64,000 nucleotides of DNA from Burkholderia puraquae (GCF_002099195.1 NZ_NBYX01000005.1:414732-478731); one strand, 5' to 3'. Positions 48,786-58,914 are shown, numbered from the stretch's first letter. Made by a program: numbers and translations. The notes: generated by a model from the sequence alone, not told the origin.

Positions 48786-50699
48786 ATGAACGACACGATC
48801 CAGGCGACCGACGCAGCCCATGCGCATTCGACGCACCAACACTCGATGCGGGCGCTTGCGATAGCGGCCATTGGCGTCGTGTTCGGCGACATCGGCACGA
48901 GCCCGCTGTATTCGCTGAAGGAGGCGTTCAGCCCCGCACACGGCATCCCGCTGACGGAAAGCTCGATTCTGGGGGTGATCTCGCTGTTGTTCTGGGCAAT
49001 CGTCCTGGTGGTCGGCATCAAGTACCTGCTGTTCGTGATGCGGGCGGACAACAACGGCGAAGGCGGCGTGCTCGCGCTGATGGCGCTGTCGTTGCGGCCG
49101 CTCGACTCGAAGACCCGCGTCGCGGGCGCGCTGATGGCGCTCGGGATATTCGGCGCGTGCATGTTCTACGGGGACGCGGTGATCACACCGGCGATCTCGG
49201 TGATGTCGGCGGTCGAAGGTCTCGAAATCGCGACGCCGCACCTGTCCCACCTCGTGCTGCCGATCACGATCGTGATCCTGATCGCGCTGTTCTGGATCCA
49301 GCGTCACGGCACCGCGCTGGTCGGCAAGCTGTTCGGCCCGATCATGGTCGTGTGGTTCGTCGTGATCGCGGCACTCGGCGTGTACCACATCGTGCGCGTG
49401 CCGGGCATCATGGCGGCGATCAATCCGTACTACGCGGCGTCGTTCATGGCAGACCACCTGCTGCAGGCGTACGTCGTGCTGGGTTCGGTCGTGCTGGTGC
49501 TGACCGGTGCGGAAGCGCTCTACGCGGACATGGGCCACTTTGGTGCGAAGCCGATCCGTCTCGCCGCGTACGGGCTCGTGATGCCGTCGCTCGTGCTGAA
49601 CTACTTCGGCCAGGGCGCGCTGCTGATCCAGAACCCGAAGGCGATCGAGAACCCGTTCTTCCTGCTGGCACCCGAATGGGGGCTGCTGCCGCTCGTCGTG
49701 CTGTCGACGGTCGCGACCGTGATCGCGTCGCAGGCGGTGATCTCGGGCGCGTATTCGCTGACGTCGCAGGCAATCCAGCTCGGCTACGTGCCGCGCATGA
49801 AGGTGCTGCATACGTCGGAACTCGCGATCGGCCAGATCTACGTGCCGGTCGTGAACTGGCTGCTGTTGTTCGTGATCCTCTGCATCGTCATCGGCTTCAA
49901 GAGCTCCGACAACCTCGCAGCCGCGTACGGCATCGCGGTGACGGCGACGATGGTGATCACGACGGTGCTCGCCGCAGTCGTGATGGTGAAGGTGTGGAAC
50001 TGGAACCGGCTGCTGGTCGGCGCGATCATCGCCGTGTTCCTCGCGGTCGACCTCGGCTTCTTCGGCGCGAACCTGCTGAAGGTTGCGCAGGGCGGCTGGC
50101 TGCCGCTCGGCATCGGCGCACTGCTGTTCTTCCTGCTGATGACCTGGTACAAGGGGCGCCACATCGTCAAGGAGCGCACGGCGGCCGACGGTATTCCGCT
50201 CGAGCCGTTCCTGCAGGGGCTGCTCGCGCATCCGCCGCACCGCGTGTCCGGCACGGCGATCTACCTGACCGGCAACGACAAGCTCGTGCCCGTCAGCCTG
50301 CTGCACAACCTGAAGCACAACAAGGTGCTGCACGAGCGGACCATTTTCCTCACGTTCGTCACGCGCGACATTCCTTACGTGCGCGGCGACAAGCGCCAGA
50401 CTTCGCGTGATGCGGGTGGCGGGTTGTACATCGTCAAGGCCGAGTACGGCTTCAACGAGACGCCGGACGTGAAGGCCGTGCTCGAGGAGTTCGGTCGCAC
50501 GCATGACATGACGTTCGAGCTGATGGATACGTCGTTCTTCCTCGCGCGCGAAACGGTCGTGCCGACGCATTTGCCCGGCATGTCGATCTGGCGCGAACGC
50601 GTGTTCGCGTGGATGCACCAGAACGCCGCGAAGCCGACCGATTTCTTCTCGATCCCGGCGAACCGCGTGGTCGAACTCGGGACGAAGATCGAGATCTGA
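48786..50699 (+). CDS. kup: low-affinity potassium transporter Kup
   Basis: A 637-residue protein with about twelve transmembrane helices and a ~170-residue cytoplasmic C-terminal domain. Typical segments: the N-terminal run [40 protein letters not shown] and [17 protein letters not shown]. It is a KUP/HAK/KT proton-potassium symporter. The start at 48786 is chosen by family; the reading frame is open farther up without similarity. It converges on the terpene synthase with a 22-base gap and no visible hairpin terminator. Confidence 0.95.
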   Translation: MNDTIQATDAAHAHSTHQHSMRALAIAAIGVVFGDIGTSPLYSLKEAFSPAHGIPLTESSILGVISLLFWAIVLVVGIKYLLFVMRADNNGEGGVLALMALSLRPLDSKTRVAGALMALGIFGACMFYGDAVITPAISVMSAVEGLEIATPHLSHLVLPITIVILIALFWIQRHGTALVGKLFGPIMVVWFVVIAALGVYHIVRVPGIMAAINPYYAASFMADHLLQAYVVLGSVVLVLTGAEALYADMGHFGAKPIRLAAYGLVMPSLVLNYFGQGALLIQNPKAIENPFFLLAPEWGLLPLVVLSTVATVIASQAVISGAYSLTSQAIQLGYVPRMKVLHTSELAIGQIYVPVVNWLLLFVILCIVIGFKSSDNLAAAYGIAVTATMVITTVLAAVVMVKVWNWNRLLVGAIIAVFLAVDLGFFGANLLKVAQGGWLPLGIGALLFFLLMTWYKGRHIVKERTAADGIPLEPFLQGLLAHPPHRVSGTAIYLTGNDKLVPVSLLHNLKHNKVLHERTIFLTFVTRDIPYVRGDKRQTSRDAGGGLYIVKAEYGFNETPDVKAVLEEFGRTHDMTFELMDTSFFLARETVVPTHLPGMSIWRERVFAWMHQNAAKPTDFFSIPANRVVELGTKIEI

Positions 50700-50721
50700 C
50701 CGGGTGCGGCGCGCGGGCCGC

Positions 50722-51750
50722 TCAGCCGCGCGCCGCCGAGTCCGCCGACCAGGCAATCAGGCCGCGATCGTCCTCATCGCCGGCCGCGAACGCAGCCGTA
50801 TAGCGCTGCGTATCCCGCGCGACCCAATCCAGATAGCCGCGTATCCAGTATCGGCAGCCGTCGACGAGGCCGTGCACGCGCGTGTCGGCATGCCGTGCGA
50901 GCGCATCGGCGCACAGTACGAACTCAACGATCTCGGTGCGCACACGCTCGGCCGTGTAGTCGACGCTTGCCTGCAGCGTATGGCCGCGCGAGGCGTGGAT
51001 CAACACCATGTTCCGGAACTGCCCTGGCTGGCGCGCCTCGACGCCGACGCTCTGGATGTCATTGCTCCAGCAGACGATATGGTTCGCGTGCCGGCACAGC
51101 GTCTGGATTGCCGGCCGATGAAACGTATCGGGCGGGACGGCACCGGAATTGGCCGCGTCCGCCAGCGCGAGGCACGGATTCATCCCGCTCGTGTGACGCC
51201 GGATCGTTTCGTATTGCGGCTCTGCGATCGGCTCGGCCCTCAGGTCGCCGAGAATCTGCAGCCCGGCGGTGGCGGCCCACAGGCGCATCCCTTGGGCGAA
51301 GCGCGCAAAATGTTCGGCCGACAGGCGGGCGCGCAGGCGCTGGCACACATCGAGCCACGCTCGCTCGCCGTAGACGGGTTGGGGGCCGGTACGTTCGTAG
51401 TCGAGCACATCGATCATCGCGGTCAGGTTGCGCAACGTATCAGGGCCGACCGGTTCCACGCGATCGACGAACAGGTCGTCGACGAGAAAGAACCACACGA
51501 AATAATCCGCGAGCGCCTGCAGCAGGGGAGGATCGGCGTTCGGGTAGCAACGCGCGGCGAGCCAGCCGTACCGGGCGCGCGCGACGCGTTCCCGGCCGGC
51601 GTCGCTGACGAACAGGCCGTATGCGTCGGCCCATTCGAGCATGCGCGATTCGATTCGCTCGACATGCGGTGAACAGGCGCCGGCCCACGGCACATCGAAA
51701 ACGGGAATGCGCAATGCGGCCAGTTCGGTTTTCAGATGGTCTTCTTCCAT
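50722..51750 (-). CDS. class I terpene synthase, orphan
   Basis: A 342-residue protein with all motifs of bacterial type I terpene cyclases: the acidic metal site DDLFVD (D91, D92, D96), a pyrophosphate-sensor Arg near 184 (TIRRHTSGM), the NSE triad N230, S234 and E238 in NDIQSVGVE, and the terminal RY pair (316-317). Such enzymes ionise farnesyl or geranyl(geranyl) diphosphate and cyclise it. The size fits a single-domain sesquiterpene cyclase; the product cannot be predicted. No prenyl-diphosphate synthase, P450 or methyltransferase gene is beside it. It is the most accessory-looking gene in the window. An alternative start is ATG 51765. Confidence 0.9.
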   Translation of the reverse strand: MEEDHLKTELAALRIPVFDVPWAGACSPHVERIESRMLEWADAYGLFVSDAGRERVARARYGWLAARCYPNADPPLLQALADYFVWFFLVDDLFVDRVEPVGPDTLRNLTAMIDVLDYERTGPQPVYGERAWLDVCQRLRARLSAEHFARFAQGMRLWAATAGLQILGDLRAEPIAEPQYETIRRHTSGMNPCLALADAANSGAVPPDTFHRPAIQTLCRHANHIVCWSNDIQSVGVEARQPGQFRNMVLIHASRGHTLQASVDYTAERVRTEIVEFVLCADALARHADTRVHGLVDGCRYWIRGYLDWVARDTQRYTAAFAAGDEDDRGLIAWSADSAARG

Positions 51751-52046
51751 GGTTCCACGATCCATTTTTCGCGAATCAGTCCCGGCTCGCCGGCCAGGCG
51801 AATACCGGATGCAAAGGGGTGCGAATCGACTGCAAAAAAGCGAGACTGAAAGACGGGAGGCCGCCCATTCACGGCATGCGCGAGGGCCGCGGAGAACCTC
51901 GCCGCTGAGCGGAAAGATCGCAGCGTATTGCGGAAGCATCACAATACTGCCGGTCGCAAATTTATTTTATGTACCAATTGTGAAGCGTCAAGAAAACGCG
52001 TGTCGCAACGCGGATTGTTCAATTCGCCGATTAACCGCGGGGGAAT

Positions 52047-52094
52047 GATGATGAAAACGCGCATATTCGGTTTTCATCGCGGATACTGGAAGTG
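52047..52094 (+). CDS. possible 15-residue peptide
   Basis: After GCGGGGGAA, a plausible ribosome site, the frame reads MMKTRIFGFHRGYWK and stops. It ends 18 bases before a strong hairpin terminator that would also end plus-strand transcripts. No promoter was found and the peptide matches no family I know. The ORF lies inside the palindrome region, so it may simply be a by-product of a regulatory site. Confidence 0.2.
52050..52078. promoter_or_regulatory. 9-base inverted repeat upstream of the terpene synthase
   Basis: GATGAAAAC (52050-52058) and GTTTTCATC (52070-52078) are perfect complements separated by 11 bases. The centre-to-centre distance of 20 bases fits a dimeric regulator on one DNA face, but no regulator gene is adjacent. 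Confidence 0.45.
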
Positions 52095-52112
52095 AGTACG
52101 ACGACTCAATAA

Positions 52113-52138
52113 AAAAACCCGCCTTTCGGCGGGTTTTT
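52113..52138. terminator. terminator of tex
   Basis: AAAAACCCGCC-TTTC-GGCGGGTTTTT, with long T-runs on either strand. It follows the tex stop on the minus strand by 27 bases and could also end a plus-strand transcript. Confidence 0.88.
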
Positions 52139-52165
52139 CTGTATGTCGCGAAGACTTGCGCGTGC

Positions 52166-54490
52166 TCAGCGCTTCAGCTTCGCGAACGCCGCGGCCATCG
52201 CGCCTGCCGGTTCCGGCTCGCGCGAACGCTGCGGGCGGGCGGCGCCGCGCCCTGCGTTGCCACGATCCTGGCCGCCGCGCGACGATACGCCGGGCGCTGC
52301 CGCTTCGTCGTCGAGGCGCATCGTCAGCGCAATGCGCTGGCGCTTCACGTCGACGTCGAGCACCTTCACCTTGACGACCTGGCCGGCCTTCACGACTTCG
52401 TGCGGATCCTTGATGAACTTCGTCGACATCGCGGATACATGGACGAGGCCGTCCTGGTGGACGCCGATGTCCACGAACGCGCCGAACGCGGCGACGTTCG
52501 TCACGACCCCTTCGAGCGTCATGCCCGGCACGAGATCCGACACCTTCTCGACACCTTCGCGGAACGTCGCGGTCTTGAATTCGGGGCGCGGATCGCGGCC
52601 CGGCTTCTCCAGTTCGGACAGGATATCGCGCACGGTCGGCAGGCCGAAACGTTCGTCAACAAATTCCGTCGGGGACAGGCCCGACAGCGCTTCGCGATTG
52701 CCGAGCACGTCGTCGATGCGCTTGCTGATCTTCGCGAGCATCCGCTCGACGACCGGATACGCTTCCGGGTGCACCGACGAGCGGTCGAGCGGATTCTCGC
52801 CGCCGTTGATGCGCAGGAAGCCGGCAGCCTGTTCGAAGGTCTTGTCGCCGAGGCGCGGCACCTTGCGCAGGTGCTCGCGCGACGGGAACGGGCCGTTCGC
52901 ATCGCGGTAGTCGACGATGTTGCGCGCGAGCGTCGCATTCAGGCCCGATACACGGGCGAGCAGCGGGGCCGACGCGGTGTTCGCGTCGACGCCGACCGCG
53001 TTCACGCAATCCTCGACGACCGCGTCGAGCGAGCGGGCGAGTTCACGCTGGTTCACGTCGTGCTGGTACTGGCCGACGCCGATTGCCTTCGGCTCGATCT
53101 TCACGAGCTCGGCGAGCGGGTCCTGCAGGCGGCGTGCGATCGACACGGCGCCGCGCAGCGACACGTCGAGCTCCGGGAATTCCTTCGCGGCCAGCTCGGA
53201 CGCCGAATAGACCGACGCGCCGGCTTCCGACACGACGATCTTCTGCAGGCGCAGTTCCGGGTGTTTCGCAATCAGTTCGCTTGCGAGCTTGTCGGTTTCG
53301 CGCGACGCGGTGCCGTTGCCGATGCTGATCAGCTCGGCCTGCGTCTGCGCGGCGATGCGCGCGAGTTTCGCGATCGAGCCGTCCCAGTCGCGGCGCGGCT
53401 CGTGCGGGTAGATCGTGTCGGTCGCGAGCACCTTGCCGGTGCGATCGACAACCGCGACCTTCACGCCCGTGCGCAGGCCGGGGTCGAGACCGATCACGGC
53501 CTTCGGGCCGGCCGGCGCGGCCAGCAGCAGGTCGCTCAGGTTGCGCGCGAACACGCGGATCGCTTCCGTTTCGGCCGTTTCACGCAGTTGCGTGAGCAAC
53601 TCGTTCTCGATGTGCGGCTGCACCTTCACGCGCCAGCACCAGCGGCATACGTCGGACAGCCATTTGTCGGCCGGGCGGTTCTGGTTCGCGATGCCGAAAT
53701 GGCGCGCGATCATCGCCTCGCCGGGATGCGGCACCTGCGCGTCGAGCTCTTCGCCGAGGCCGAGCTTGACGGTCAGCACGCCCGCATTGCGGCCGCGGAA
53801 CAGTGCGAGGGCGCGGTGCGACGGCACGGTCTTGATCGTTTCCGCGTAGTCGTAATAGTCGCGGAATTTCTCGCCTTCTTCGTTTTCCTTGCCCTCGACG
53901 ACGGCCGACGACACGACGCCCTGGTTGTGCAGGTAGTCGCGCAGCTTGCCGAGCAGTTCGGCCGTCTCGCCGAACTGTTCGGACAGGATGTCGCGCGCGC
54001 CGTCGAGCGCGGCCTTTACGTCGGCGACGCCCTTGTCCGCATCGACGTACGCGGCTGCCTCGGCCTGCGGGTCGAGCAGCGGGTTCGCGAGGAGCGCCTG
54101 GGCGAGCGGCTCGAGGCCGGCCTCGCGGGCGATCTGCGCACGCGTGCGGCGCTTCGGCTTGTACGGCAGATAAAGGTCTTCGAGCACCTGCTTGCTGTCG
54201 GCCGCGTCGATCGCGGCGCGCAGCTCGTCGGTCAGCTTGCCCTGTTCGTCGATGCTCGACAGGATCGCCGCGCGGCGATCCTCGAGTTCGCGCAGATACA
54301 GGAGGCGTTCCTCGAGCTGGCGCAACTGCGTGTCGTCCAGGTTGCCGGTCACTTCCTTGCGGTACCGGGCAATGAACGGAACGGTCGAGCCTTCGTCGAG
54401 AAGTTGCACTGCCGCCGCGACCTGGCGCGGCTGGACGGACAGTTCGGTGGCGATGCGCTGTACGATCTTGAGTGCTACGGTTTCCGTCAT
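52166..54490 (-). CDS. tex: RNA-binding protein Tex
   Basis: A 774-residue protein: N-terminal Tex domain ([20 protein letters not shown]), a YqgF/RNase H-like fold ([20 protein letters not shown]), two helix-hairpin-helix modules ([20 protein letters not shown]) and a C-terminal S1 RNA-binding domain ([20 protein letters not shown]). It is related to eukaryotic Spt6 and was first linked to toxin expression in Bordetella. The start at 54490 is set by the family; a longer frame from 54652 is not supported. Confidence 0.96.
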   Translation of the reverse strand: MTETVALKIVQRIATELSVQPRQVAAAVQLLDEGSTVPFIARYRKEVTGNLDDTQLRQLEERLLYLRELEDRRAAILSSIDEQGKLTDELRAAIDAADSKQVLEDLYLPYKPKRRTRAQIAREAGLEPLAQALLANPLLDPQAEAAAYVDADKGVADVKAALDGARDILSEQFGETAELLGKLRDYLHNQGVVSSAVVEGKENEEGEKFRDYYDYAETIKTVPSHRALALFRGRNAGVLTVKLGLGEELDAQVPHPGEAMIARHFGIANQNRPADKWLSDVCRWCWRVKVQPHIENELLTQLRETAETEAIRVFARNLSDLLLAAPAGPKAVIGLDPGLRTGVKVAVVDRTGKVLATDTIYPHEPRRDWDGSIAKLARIAAQTQAELISIGNGTASRETDKLASELIAKHPELRLQKIVVSEAGASVYSASELAAKEFPELDVSLRGAVSIARRLQDPLAELVKIEPKAIGVGQYQHDVNQRELARSLDAVVEDCVNAVGVDANTASAPLLARVSGLNATLARNIVDYRDANGPFPSREHLRKVPRLGDKTFEQAAGFLRINGGENPLDRSSVHPEAYPVVERMLAKISKRIDDVLGNREALSGLSPTEFVDERFGLPTVRDILSELEKPGRDPRPEFKTATFREGVEKVSDLVPGMTLEGVVTNVAAFGAFVDIGVHQDGLVHVSAMSTKFIKDPHEVVKAGQVVKVKVLDVDVKRQRIALTMRLDDEAAAPGVSSRGGQDRGNAGRGAARPQRSREPEPAGAMAAAFAKLKR

Positions 54491-54637
54491 GTCGTGGATG
54501 ATCTGCCTGCTGAAATCGCGGCGCGGGCCGGCAGGCCCGAAGCGGCGGGCTGCGTGGCGGGCCCGACGGGCCAGATGCCGCGGGTGAGTGAAGCGGGGCA
54601 TTTTGCCATAAATGGCGGAGCGTCCAGCCGGGGGTGA

Positions 54638-54643
54638 TAGAAT
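54638..54643 (+). promoter_or_regulatory. extended -10 box directly before the coiled-coil gene
   Basis: TGATAGAAT, with hexamer TAGAAT at 54638-54643, ends seven bases before ATG 54651. The gap TTGACAC has no ribosome-binding sequence, so the transcript may start at the ATG. Confidence 0.45.
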
Positions 54644-54650
54644 TTGACAC

Positions 54651-55382
54651 ATGTCCCGCAGCTTTCCTACGACGTTGCCAACTTCCCGAATTTCTCTCGT
54701 CGCGCTCGGCGCAGCGCTCGCCGCGGCTTTGTCTGCCGGGCCTTCCGGCGCGTTCGCGCAAGCTTCGGGCGCAACCGCGCCGGCCGCCGCCGCGGCCGCA
54801 CCGGATTTCGACGCCCGTCAAAAAGTGCTCAATCAACGCTCCGCGGAAAACGATTATCGTTATGCGGTGGCCGAGCACGATTGCTACAGCAAGTTCTTCG
54901 TCAATCACTGTCTCGGCAAGGCGCGTGAACAGATGCGCGACGAGCGGGCGAGCATCCGCCAGGAGCAGCTCGCGCTCAACGACGAGCAGCGGGCGGTGCG
55001 CGCGCAGCAGCGCGACCAGCAGCAGGCGCTGAAGCAGGCGCAGGATGCGGCGGAAGCGCCGCAGCGCGCAGCGAACGACGCGGCAAACGCGGCTGCGTTC
55101 CGCGACAAGCAGGAGCAGAATGCGCTGAAGCAGGCGCAGCGCGGCGCGGAAGGGCCGCAACGCGCGGCGAGCAAGCAGGCATACGACCAGAAGCAGGGCG
55201 ACTTCCAGCGCAAGCTCGACCAGGCGCACCAGCAGGCCGCGCAGAAGGCGCAGGAGCGGGCGGACAACGCCGCGCGCTACGAGCAGAAGCAGAAGGAAGC
55301 CGCGCAGCACAAGGCCGATGTCGAGCAGCGTCAGAAGGAAGCCACGGAGAAGGCGCAGCAGAAGCAACAGCAGGGGCAGTAA
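54651..55382 (+). CDS. exported coiled-coil protein with a cysteine pair
   Basis: A 243-residue protein of unknown function. A signal peptide with probable cleavage after AFA (residue 36) is followed by an Ala-rich spacer and the segment [19 protein letters not shown] with Cys78 and Cys87, likely a disulfide in the periplasm. The rest (about 90-243) is almost pure coiled coil of Gln, Ala, Lys and Glu, containing an internal 32-residue duplication ([16 protein letters not shown] and [16 protein letters not shown]). It may be a periplasmic structural or chaperone-like protein; no function is assigned. It diverges from tex. Confidence 0.8.
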   Translation: MSRSFPTTLPTSRISLVALGAALAAALSAGPSGAFAQASGATAPAAAAAAPDFDARQKVLNQRSAENDYRYAVAEHDCYSKFFVNHCLGKAREQMRDERASIRQEQLALNDEQRAVRAQQRDQQQALKQAQDAAEAPQRAANDAANAAAFRDKQEQNALKQAQRGAEGPQRAASKQAYDQKQGDFQRKLDQAHQQAAQKAQERADNAARYEQKQKEAAQHKADVEQRQKEATEKAQQKQQQGQ

Positions 55383-55458
55383 CGTGTTGGATTGACCGGA
55401 ATCAGTCTCGTGCGCGCTGGCACGCCAGCCGGCGCGCTGCTTCGATGAGGAGGCAAGT

Positions 55459-55674
55459 ATGCAAAACCGTCCCACGGAACAGCAGCAGGAATTGCACAAC
55501 CGTTTGGCAGCATTGCAGGAGCAGCACCAGCAGCTTGCTCGGGAGATCGAGCTGAAGGAAGGGCACTCCGACATCGACGACATCACGCTGCACCGGCTGA
55601 AGAAGGAAAAGCTGGCGGCCAAGGACAAAATCATTTTGCTGCAATCGCAGCTGGAACCGGATAAGCGCGCCTGA
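55459..55674 (+). CDS. DUF465 (YdcH-like) small protein
   Basis: A 71-residue helical hairpin protein, MQNRPTEQQQELHNRLAALQ onward, with the family's central motif DDITLHRLKKEKLAAKDKI. The YdcH/DUF465 family is common in proteobacteria but has no settled role. A GAGGAGG ribosome site precedes the ATG. dinG follows 56 bases later. Confidence 0.87.
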   Translation: MQNRPTEQQQELHNRLAALQEQHQQLAREIELKEGHSDIDDITLHRLKKEKLAAKDKIILLQSQLEPDKRA

Positions 55675-55729
55675 GCGCGGCCTGGCAAGCGCCGGCGCCG
55701 CCCGGGCGCTGGACACAGGAACGCTTGCC

Positions 55730-57967
55730 TTGAATTCACCGCTTGAAGCCACCCCCGATGCTCGGCGCGACGTGTCGTCCGCCGGGCGCGCTCGTGCGCC
55801 CGAAGGCACCTTTGAACTGAGCCGCAAGCGCGTCGAAGAACTCGACACGATCTTCGGCGAAGGCGGATTGCTGGCGCGTGCGCTCGACGGCTATCGGCCG
55901 CGTACGTCGCAGATCGAGATGGCGCGCGCCGTCGCGTCCGCGATGGAGGCGTCCGCGCGCCGGATGCCCGAGCCCGAGATCTTCGAAACCCGCAAGCGTC
56001 CGGCGCGTCGCCTCGGTGACGGCGACAAGGCGGCCGAGCCGGACGCAGCAGCCGAGCCCGACAGCGATGCCGGCGACAACACGCTGATCGTCGAGGCCGG
56101 CACGGGCACCGGCAAGACCTACGCGTACCTCGTGCCTGCGATGCTGTGGGGCGGCAAGGTGATCGTGTCGACCGGCACGAAACACCTGCAGGACCAGTTG
56201 TTCCAGCGCGACATCCCGACCGTGCGTAACGCGCTTGCGGTGCCGGTGTCGGTTGCGATGCTGAAGGGCCGCGCAAACTACCTGTGCCACTACTACCTGC
56301 AACGCACTGCCGACAACGGCCGGTTGCCGTCGCGGCAGGATACGGCGTATCTGCAGGAAATCGTCCGTTTCGCGAAGATCACGAAGAGCGGCGACAAGGC
56401 CGAGCTCGCGAGCGTTCCGGAAACGGCGCCCGTGTGGTCGATGGTCACGTCGACGCGCGACAACTGCCTCGGCCAGGAATGCCCGCATTACAAGGAATGC
56501 TTCGTGATGCAGGCGCGGCGCGAGGCGCAGCAGGCCGATGTCGTCGTCGTCAACCATCACCTGTTCTTCGCGGACATCATGCTGCGCGATACGGGGATGG
56601 CCGAGCTGCTGCCGAACGCCAACACGGTCATCTTCGACGAAGCGCACCAGCTGCCGGAAACGGCGACGCTGTTCTTCGGCGAGACGCTGTCGACGACGCA
56701 GATTCTCGAGCTCGCACGCGATACGGTGGCAGAAGGCCTGGGCCATGCACGCGACGCGGTCGAGTGGGTGAAGCTCGGCGGCGATCTCGAGCGCGCGGCG
56801 CGTGACTTGCGCCTGGCGTTCGCGAACGACCAGATCGTCCGCATGTCGCTCGCCCAGCTCGGTGACGATCACCCGATGTTCGGCGCGCTCGACGCGCTCG
56901 AGGCGGCGCTCGACGCGCTGGCGTCGGCGCTTGCCAGCCAGGCCGAACGGGCGGAATCGCTCGGTGCGTGCCTGCGGCGCGCACGCGAGCTGCAGGACCT
57001 GCTGGCCGGCTGGGTCGCGCCCGGCGCGACGGAAGCGGCCGCGAAGGCCGACGCGGCGGCGGCCGGCGACAAGGCGGCATCCGACGGCGATCCGAACGAG
57101 AAAGTGCGCTGGGTCGAAGTGTTCGCGCATACCGTCCAGCTGCACGAAACGCCGCTGTCGGTCGCGCCGATCTTTGCCAAGCAGCGCGCGGGTGTGCCGC
57201 GTGCATGGGTGTTCACGTCGGCCACGCTGTCGGTGCGCGGCGATTTCACGCACTACGCGGCGCAGATGGGCCTCAGTTCACGTCGCTCGATGACGCTCGC
57301 GAGCCCGTTCGACTACCAGTCGCAAGGGCTGCTGTACGTGCCGCGCAACCTGCCGCAACCGTCTTCGCCGGCGTTTACCGATGCTGTCTTCGACGCCGCG
57401 CTGCCGGCGATCGAGGCGTCCGGTGGCGGTGTGTTCATGCTGTGCACGACGCTGCGCGCGGTCGACCGGATCGCGTCGAAGCTGCGCGACGTGATCGAAT
57501 CGCGCGGCTGGAACACACCGCTGCTCGTGCAGGGCGATGCGAGCCGTACCGAACTGCTCGACCGTTTCCGCGCGTACGGCAATGCGATCCTGGTCGGCAG
57601 CCAGAGTTTCTGGGAAGGCGTCGACGTGCGCGGCGACGCGCTGTCGCTGGTCGTGATCGACAAGCTGCCGTTCGCGCCGCCGGACGATCCGGTGCTGGCC
57701 GCACGGCTCGACGCGCTGACGAAGAAGGGGCTGAGCCCGTTCGCCGTGCACCAGTTGCCGCAGGCCGTGATCACGCTGAAGCAGGGCGCGGGCCGGCTGA
57801 TTCGCGCGGAGACGGATCGCGGCGTGCTGATGATCTGCGACACGCGCCTCGTCGACAAGCCCTACGGGCGCCGGATCTGGCAGAGCCTGCCGCCGTTCAA
57901 GCGGACCCGCGAGATTGCGGTCGTCCAGGACTTCTTCGACGAGCACCGTTCGGCAAAGCGGATGTGA
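55730..57967 (+). CDS. dinG: ATP-dependent helicase, DinG/YoaA type
   Basis: A 745-residue XPD-like superfamily 2 helicase from TTG 55730. Walker A is AGTGTGKT (123-130), Fe-S ligands are C186, C246, C251 and C257, DEAH is at 303-306, and the C-terminal helicase motif VI is QGAGRLIRAETDRGV. It unwinds DNA with 5' overhangs and R-loops. YoaA in E. coli works with HolC, and the 745-residue length and intact cluster fit either DinG or YoaA. No ATG is available before the conserved part. Confidence 0.92.
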   Translation: MNSPLEATPDARRDVSSAGRARAPEGTFELSRKRVEELDTIFGEGGLLARALDGYRPRTSQIEMARAVASAMEASARRMPEPEIFETRKRPARRLGDGDKAAEPDAAAEPDSDAGDNTLIVEAGTGTGKTYAYLVPAMLWGGKVIVSTGTKHLQDQLFQRDIPTVRNALAVPVSVAMLKGRANYLCHYYLQRTADNGRLPSRQDTAYLQEIVRFAKITKSGDKAELASVPETAPVWSMVTSTRDNCLGQECPHYKECFVMQARREAQQADVVVVNHHLFFADIMLRDTGMAELLPNANTVIFDEAHQLPETATLFFGETLSTTQILELARDTVAEGLGHARDAVEWVKLGGDLERAARDLRLAFANDQIVRMSLAQLGDDHPMFGALDALEAALDALASALASQAERAESLGACLRRARELQDLLAGWVAPGATEAAAKADAAAAGDKAASDGDPNEKVRWVEVFAHTVQLHETPLSVAPIFAKQRAGVPRAWVFTSATLSVRGDFTHYAAQMGLSSRRSMTLASPFDYQSQGLLYVPRNLPQPSSPAFTDAVFDAALPAIEASGGGVFMLCTTLRAVDRIASKLRDVIESRGWNTPLLVQGDASRTELLDRFRAYGNAILVGSQSFWEGVDVRGDALSLVVIDKLPFAPPDDPVLAARLDALTKKGLSPFAVHQLPQAVITLKQGAGRLIRAETDRGVLMICDTRLVDKPYGRRIWQSLPPFKRTREIAVVQDFFDEHRSAKRM

Positions 57968-58025
57968 TGGCGCGCGCGGTGCTCGCCGCGCGCTCGCACC
58001 GGCGCCGCCGGAATGCGGCGTCAAT

Positions 58026-58057
58026 AAAAAAACCCGGCTCGATGGCCGGGTTTTTTT
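58026..58057. terminator. bidirectional terminator between dinG and bamD
   Basis: AAAAAAACCCGGC-loop-GCCGGGTTTTTTT with a six-base loop, between convergent genes. Confidence 0.9.
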
Positions 58058-58089
58058 GTTCGTGCAGCAGGCGCTGCACGGCGCGTTCG

Positions 58090-58914
58090 TCAGAACTGCC
58101 ACCACGACTTCTTCGCACCGGGGCGCGAGTGGCCCGTGACGTACGGGCTGTCGGGGAACGTGCCCGCGAGCACGCGCTTCGTGTCCTCGGCGAGTTCCGG
58201 CTGGTTCAGCTTGCCGTACGACAGGATCATGATGTGCAGTGCATCCTCGATCGCCGGCGCGCCCTTGTAGTCCTTGATCGCGAGCTGCGCACGGTTGATG
58301 GCCGCGACGTAAGCACCGCGCCGGTAGTAGTAGTCGGCCGCGTGCACTTCGTGCGACGCGAGCGCGTTGACGATGTAGCGCATCCGTGCGGCGGCGTCGG
58401 GCGCGTACTTGCTCTTCGGGAAGCGGTCGACGACGACCTTGAATGCATCGTACGATTCGCGCAGTGCCTGCGGATCGCGCTCGCTCATGTCCTGGCCGGA
58501 GAAGCGGCCGAACAGGCCGAGATCGTCGTTGAAGTGGATCATCCCCTTCAGGTAGTACGCGTACGGGATATCCGGATGATCGGGGTGGAGCTGGATGAAG
58601 CGATCGACGGCCTGGTCGGCGGCGGCCGCTTCGTTGTCCTTCCAGTTGCAGTATGCGACGTTGATCTGCGCCTGTTGCGCGAAGTGGCCGAACGGATCGC
58701 GACCCTGCAGCGATTCGAAATATTTCGCGCACTTGCCCCAGTCGCCGCCGGACAGTGCGTCCTGGGCCTCTGAGTATAATTTGTTGTTCGACCAGGTAGC
58801 CGTCTCGTCCTGCTTCTGCGGCAAGCCGTGGCAGCCGGCGATGAGGGCCGCGGCCGCTACCGCCGCAGCCCGGGCGGCGGCGGTTCTGGCCGTGCGTTTG
58901 GTCGAATTCATCAT
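58090..58914 (-). CDS. bamD: outer membrane assembly lipoprotein BamD
   Basis: A 274-residue lipoprotein with lipobox LIAGC (Cys28) and five TPR-like repeats; segments NVAYCNWKDNEAAAADQAVD and HPDHPDIPYAYYLKGM are typical of BamD/ComL. It is the essential BAM component that holds BamA to the other lipoproteins. The start is ATG 58914 or the next codon. It is divergent from rluD with a 41-base gap, an arrangement conserved in beta-proteobacteria. Confidence 0.96.
   Translation of the reverse strand: MMNSTKRTARTAAARAAAVAAAALIAGCHGLPQKQDETATWSNNKLYSEAQDALSGGDWGKCAKYFESLQGRDPFGHFAQQAQINVAYCNWKDNEAAAADQAVDRFIQLHPDHPDIPYAYYLKGMIHFNDDLGLFGRFSGQDMSERDPQALRESYDAFKVVVDRFPKSKYAPDAAARMRYIVNALASHEVHAADYYYRRGAYVAAINRAQLAIKDYKGAPAIEDALHIMILSYGKLNQPELAEDTKRVLAGTFPDSPYVTGHSRPGAKKSWWQF

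Larger units (their letters stand above)
51751..52112. other. terpene synthase upstream region
   Basis: This 360-base stretch is visibly richer in A and T than its surroundings (for example CGCAAATTTATTTTATGTAC near 51957) and holds no gene of normal size. It carries a 9-base inverted repeat at 52050-52078 and a possible 15-codon ORF at 52047-52094. The terpene synthase promoter must lie here but no good sigma-70 boxes were found. Confidence 0.6.

Noticed and set aside
51957..51985. sigma-70 or sigma-54 promoter for the terpene synthase in the AT-rich patch
   Set aside because: Candidate boxes have wrong spacing: 14 bases between the sigma-70 boxes, or 16 instead of 10 bases between GG and GC for sigma-54.
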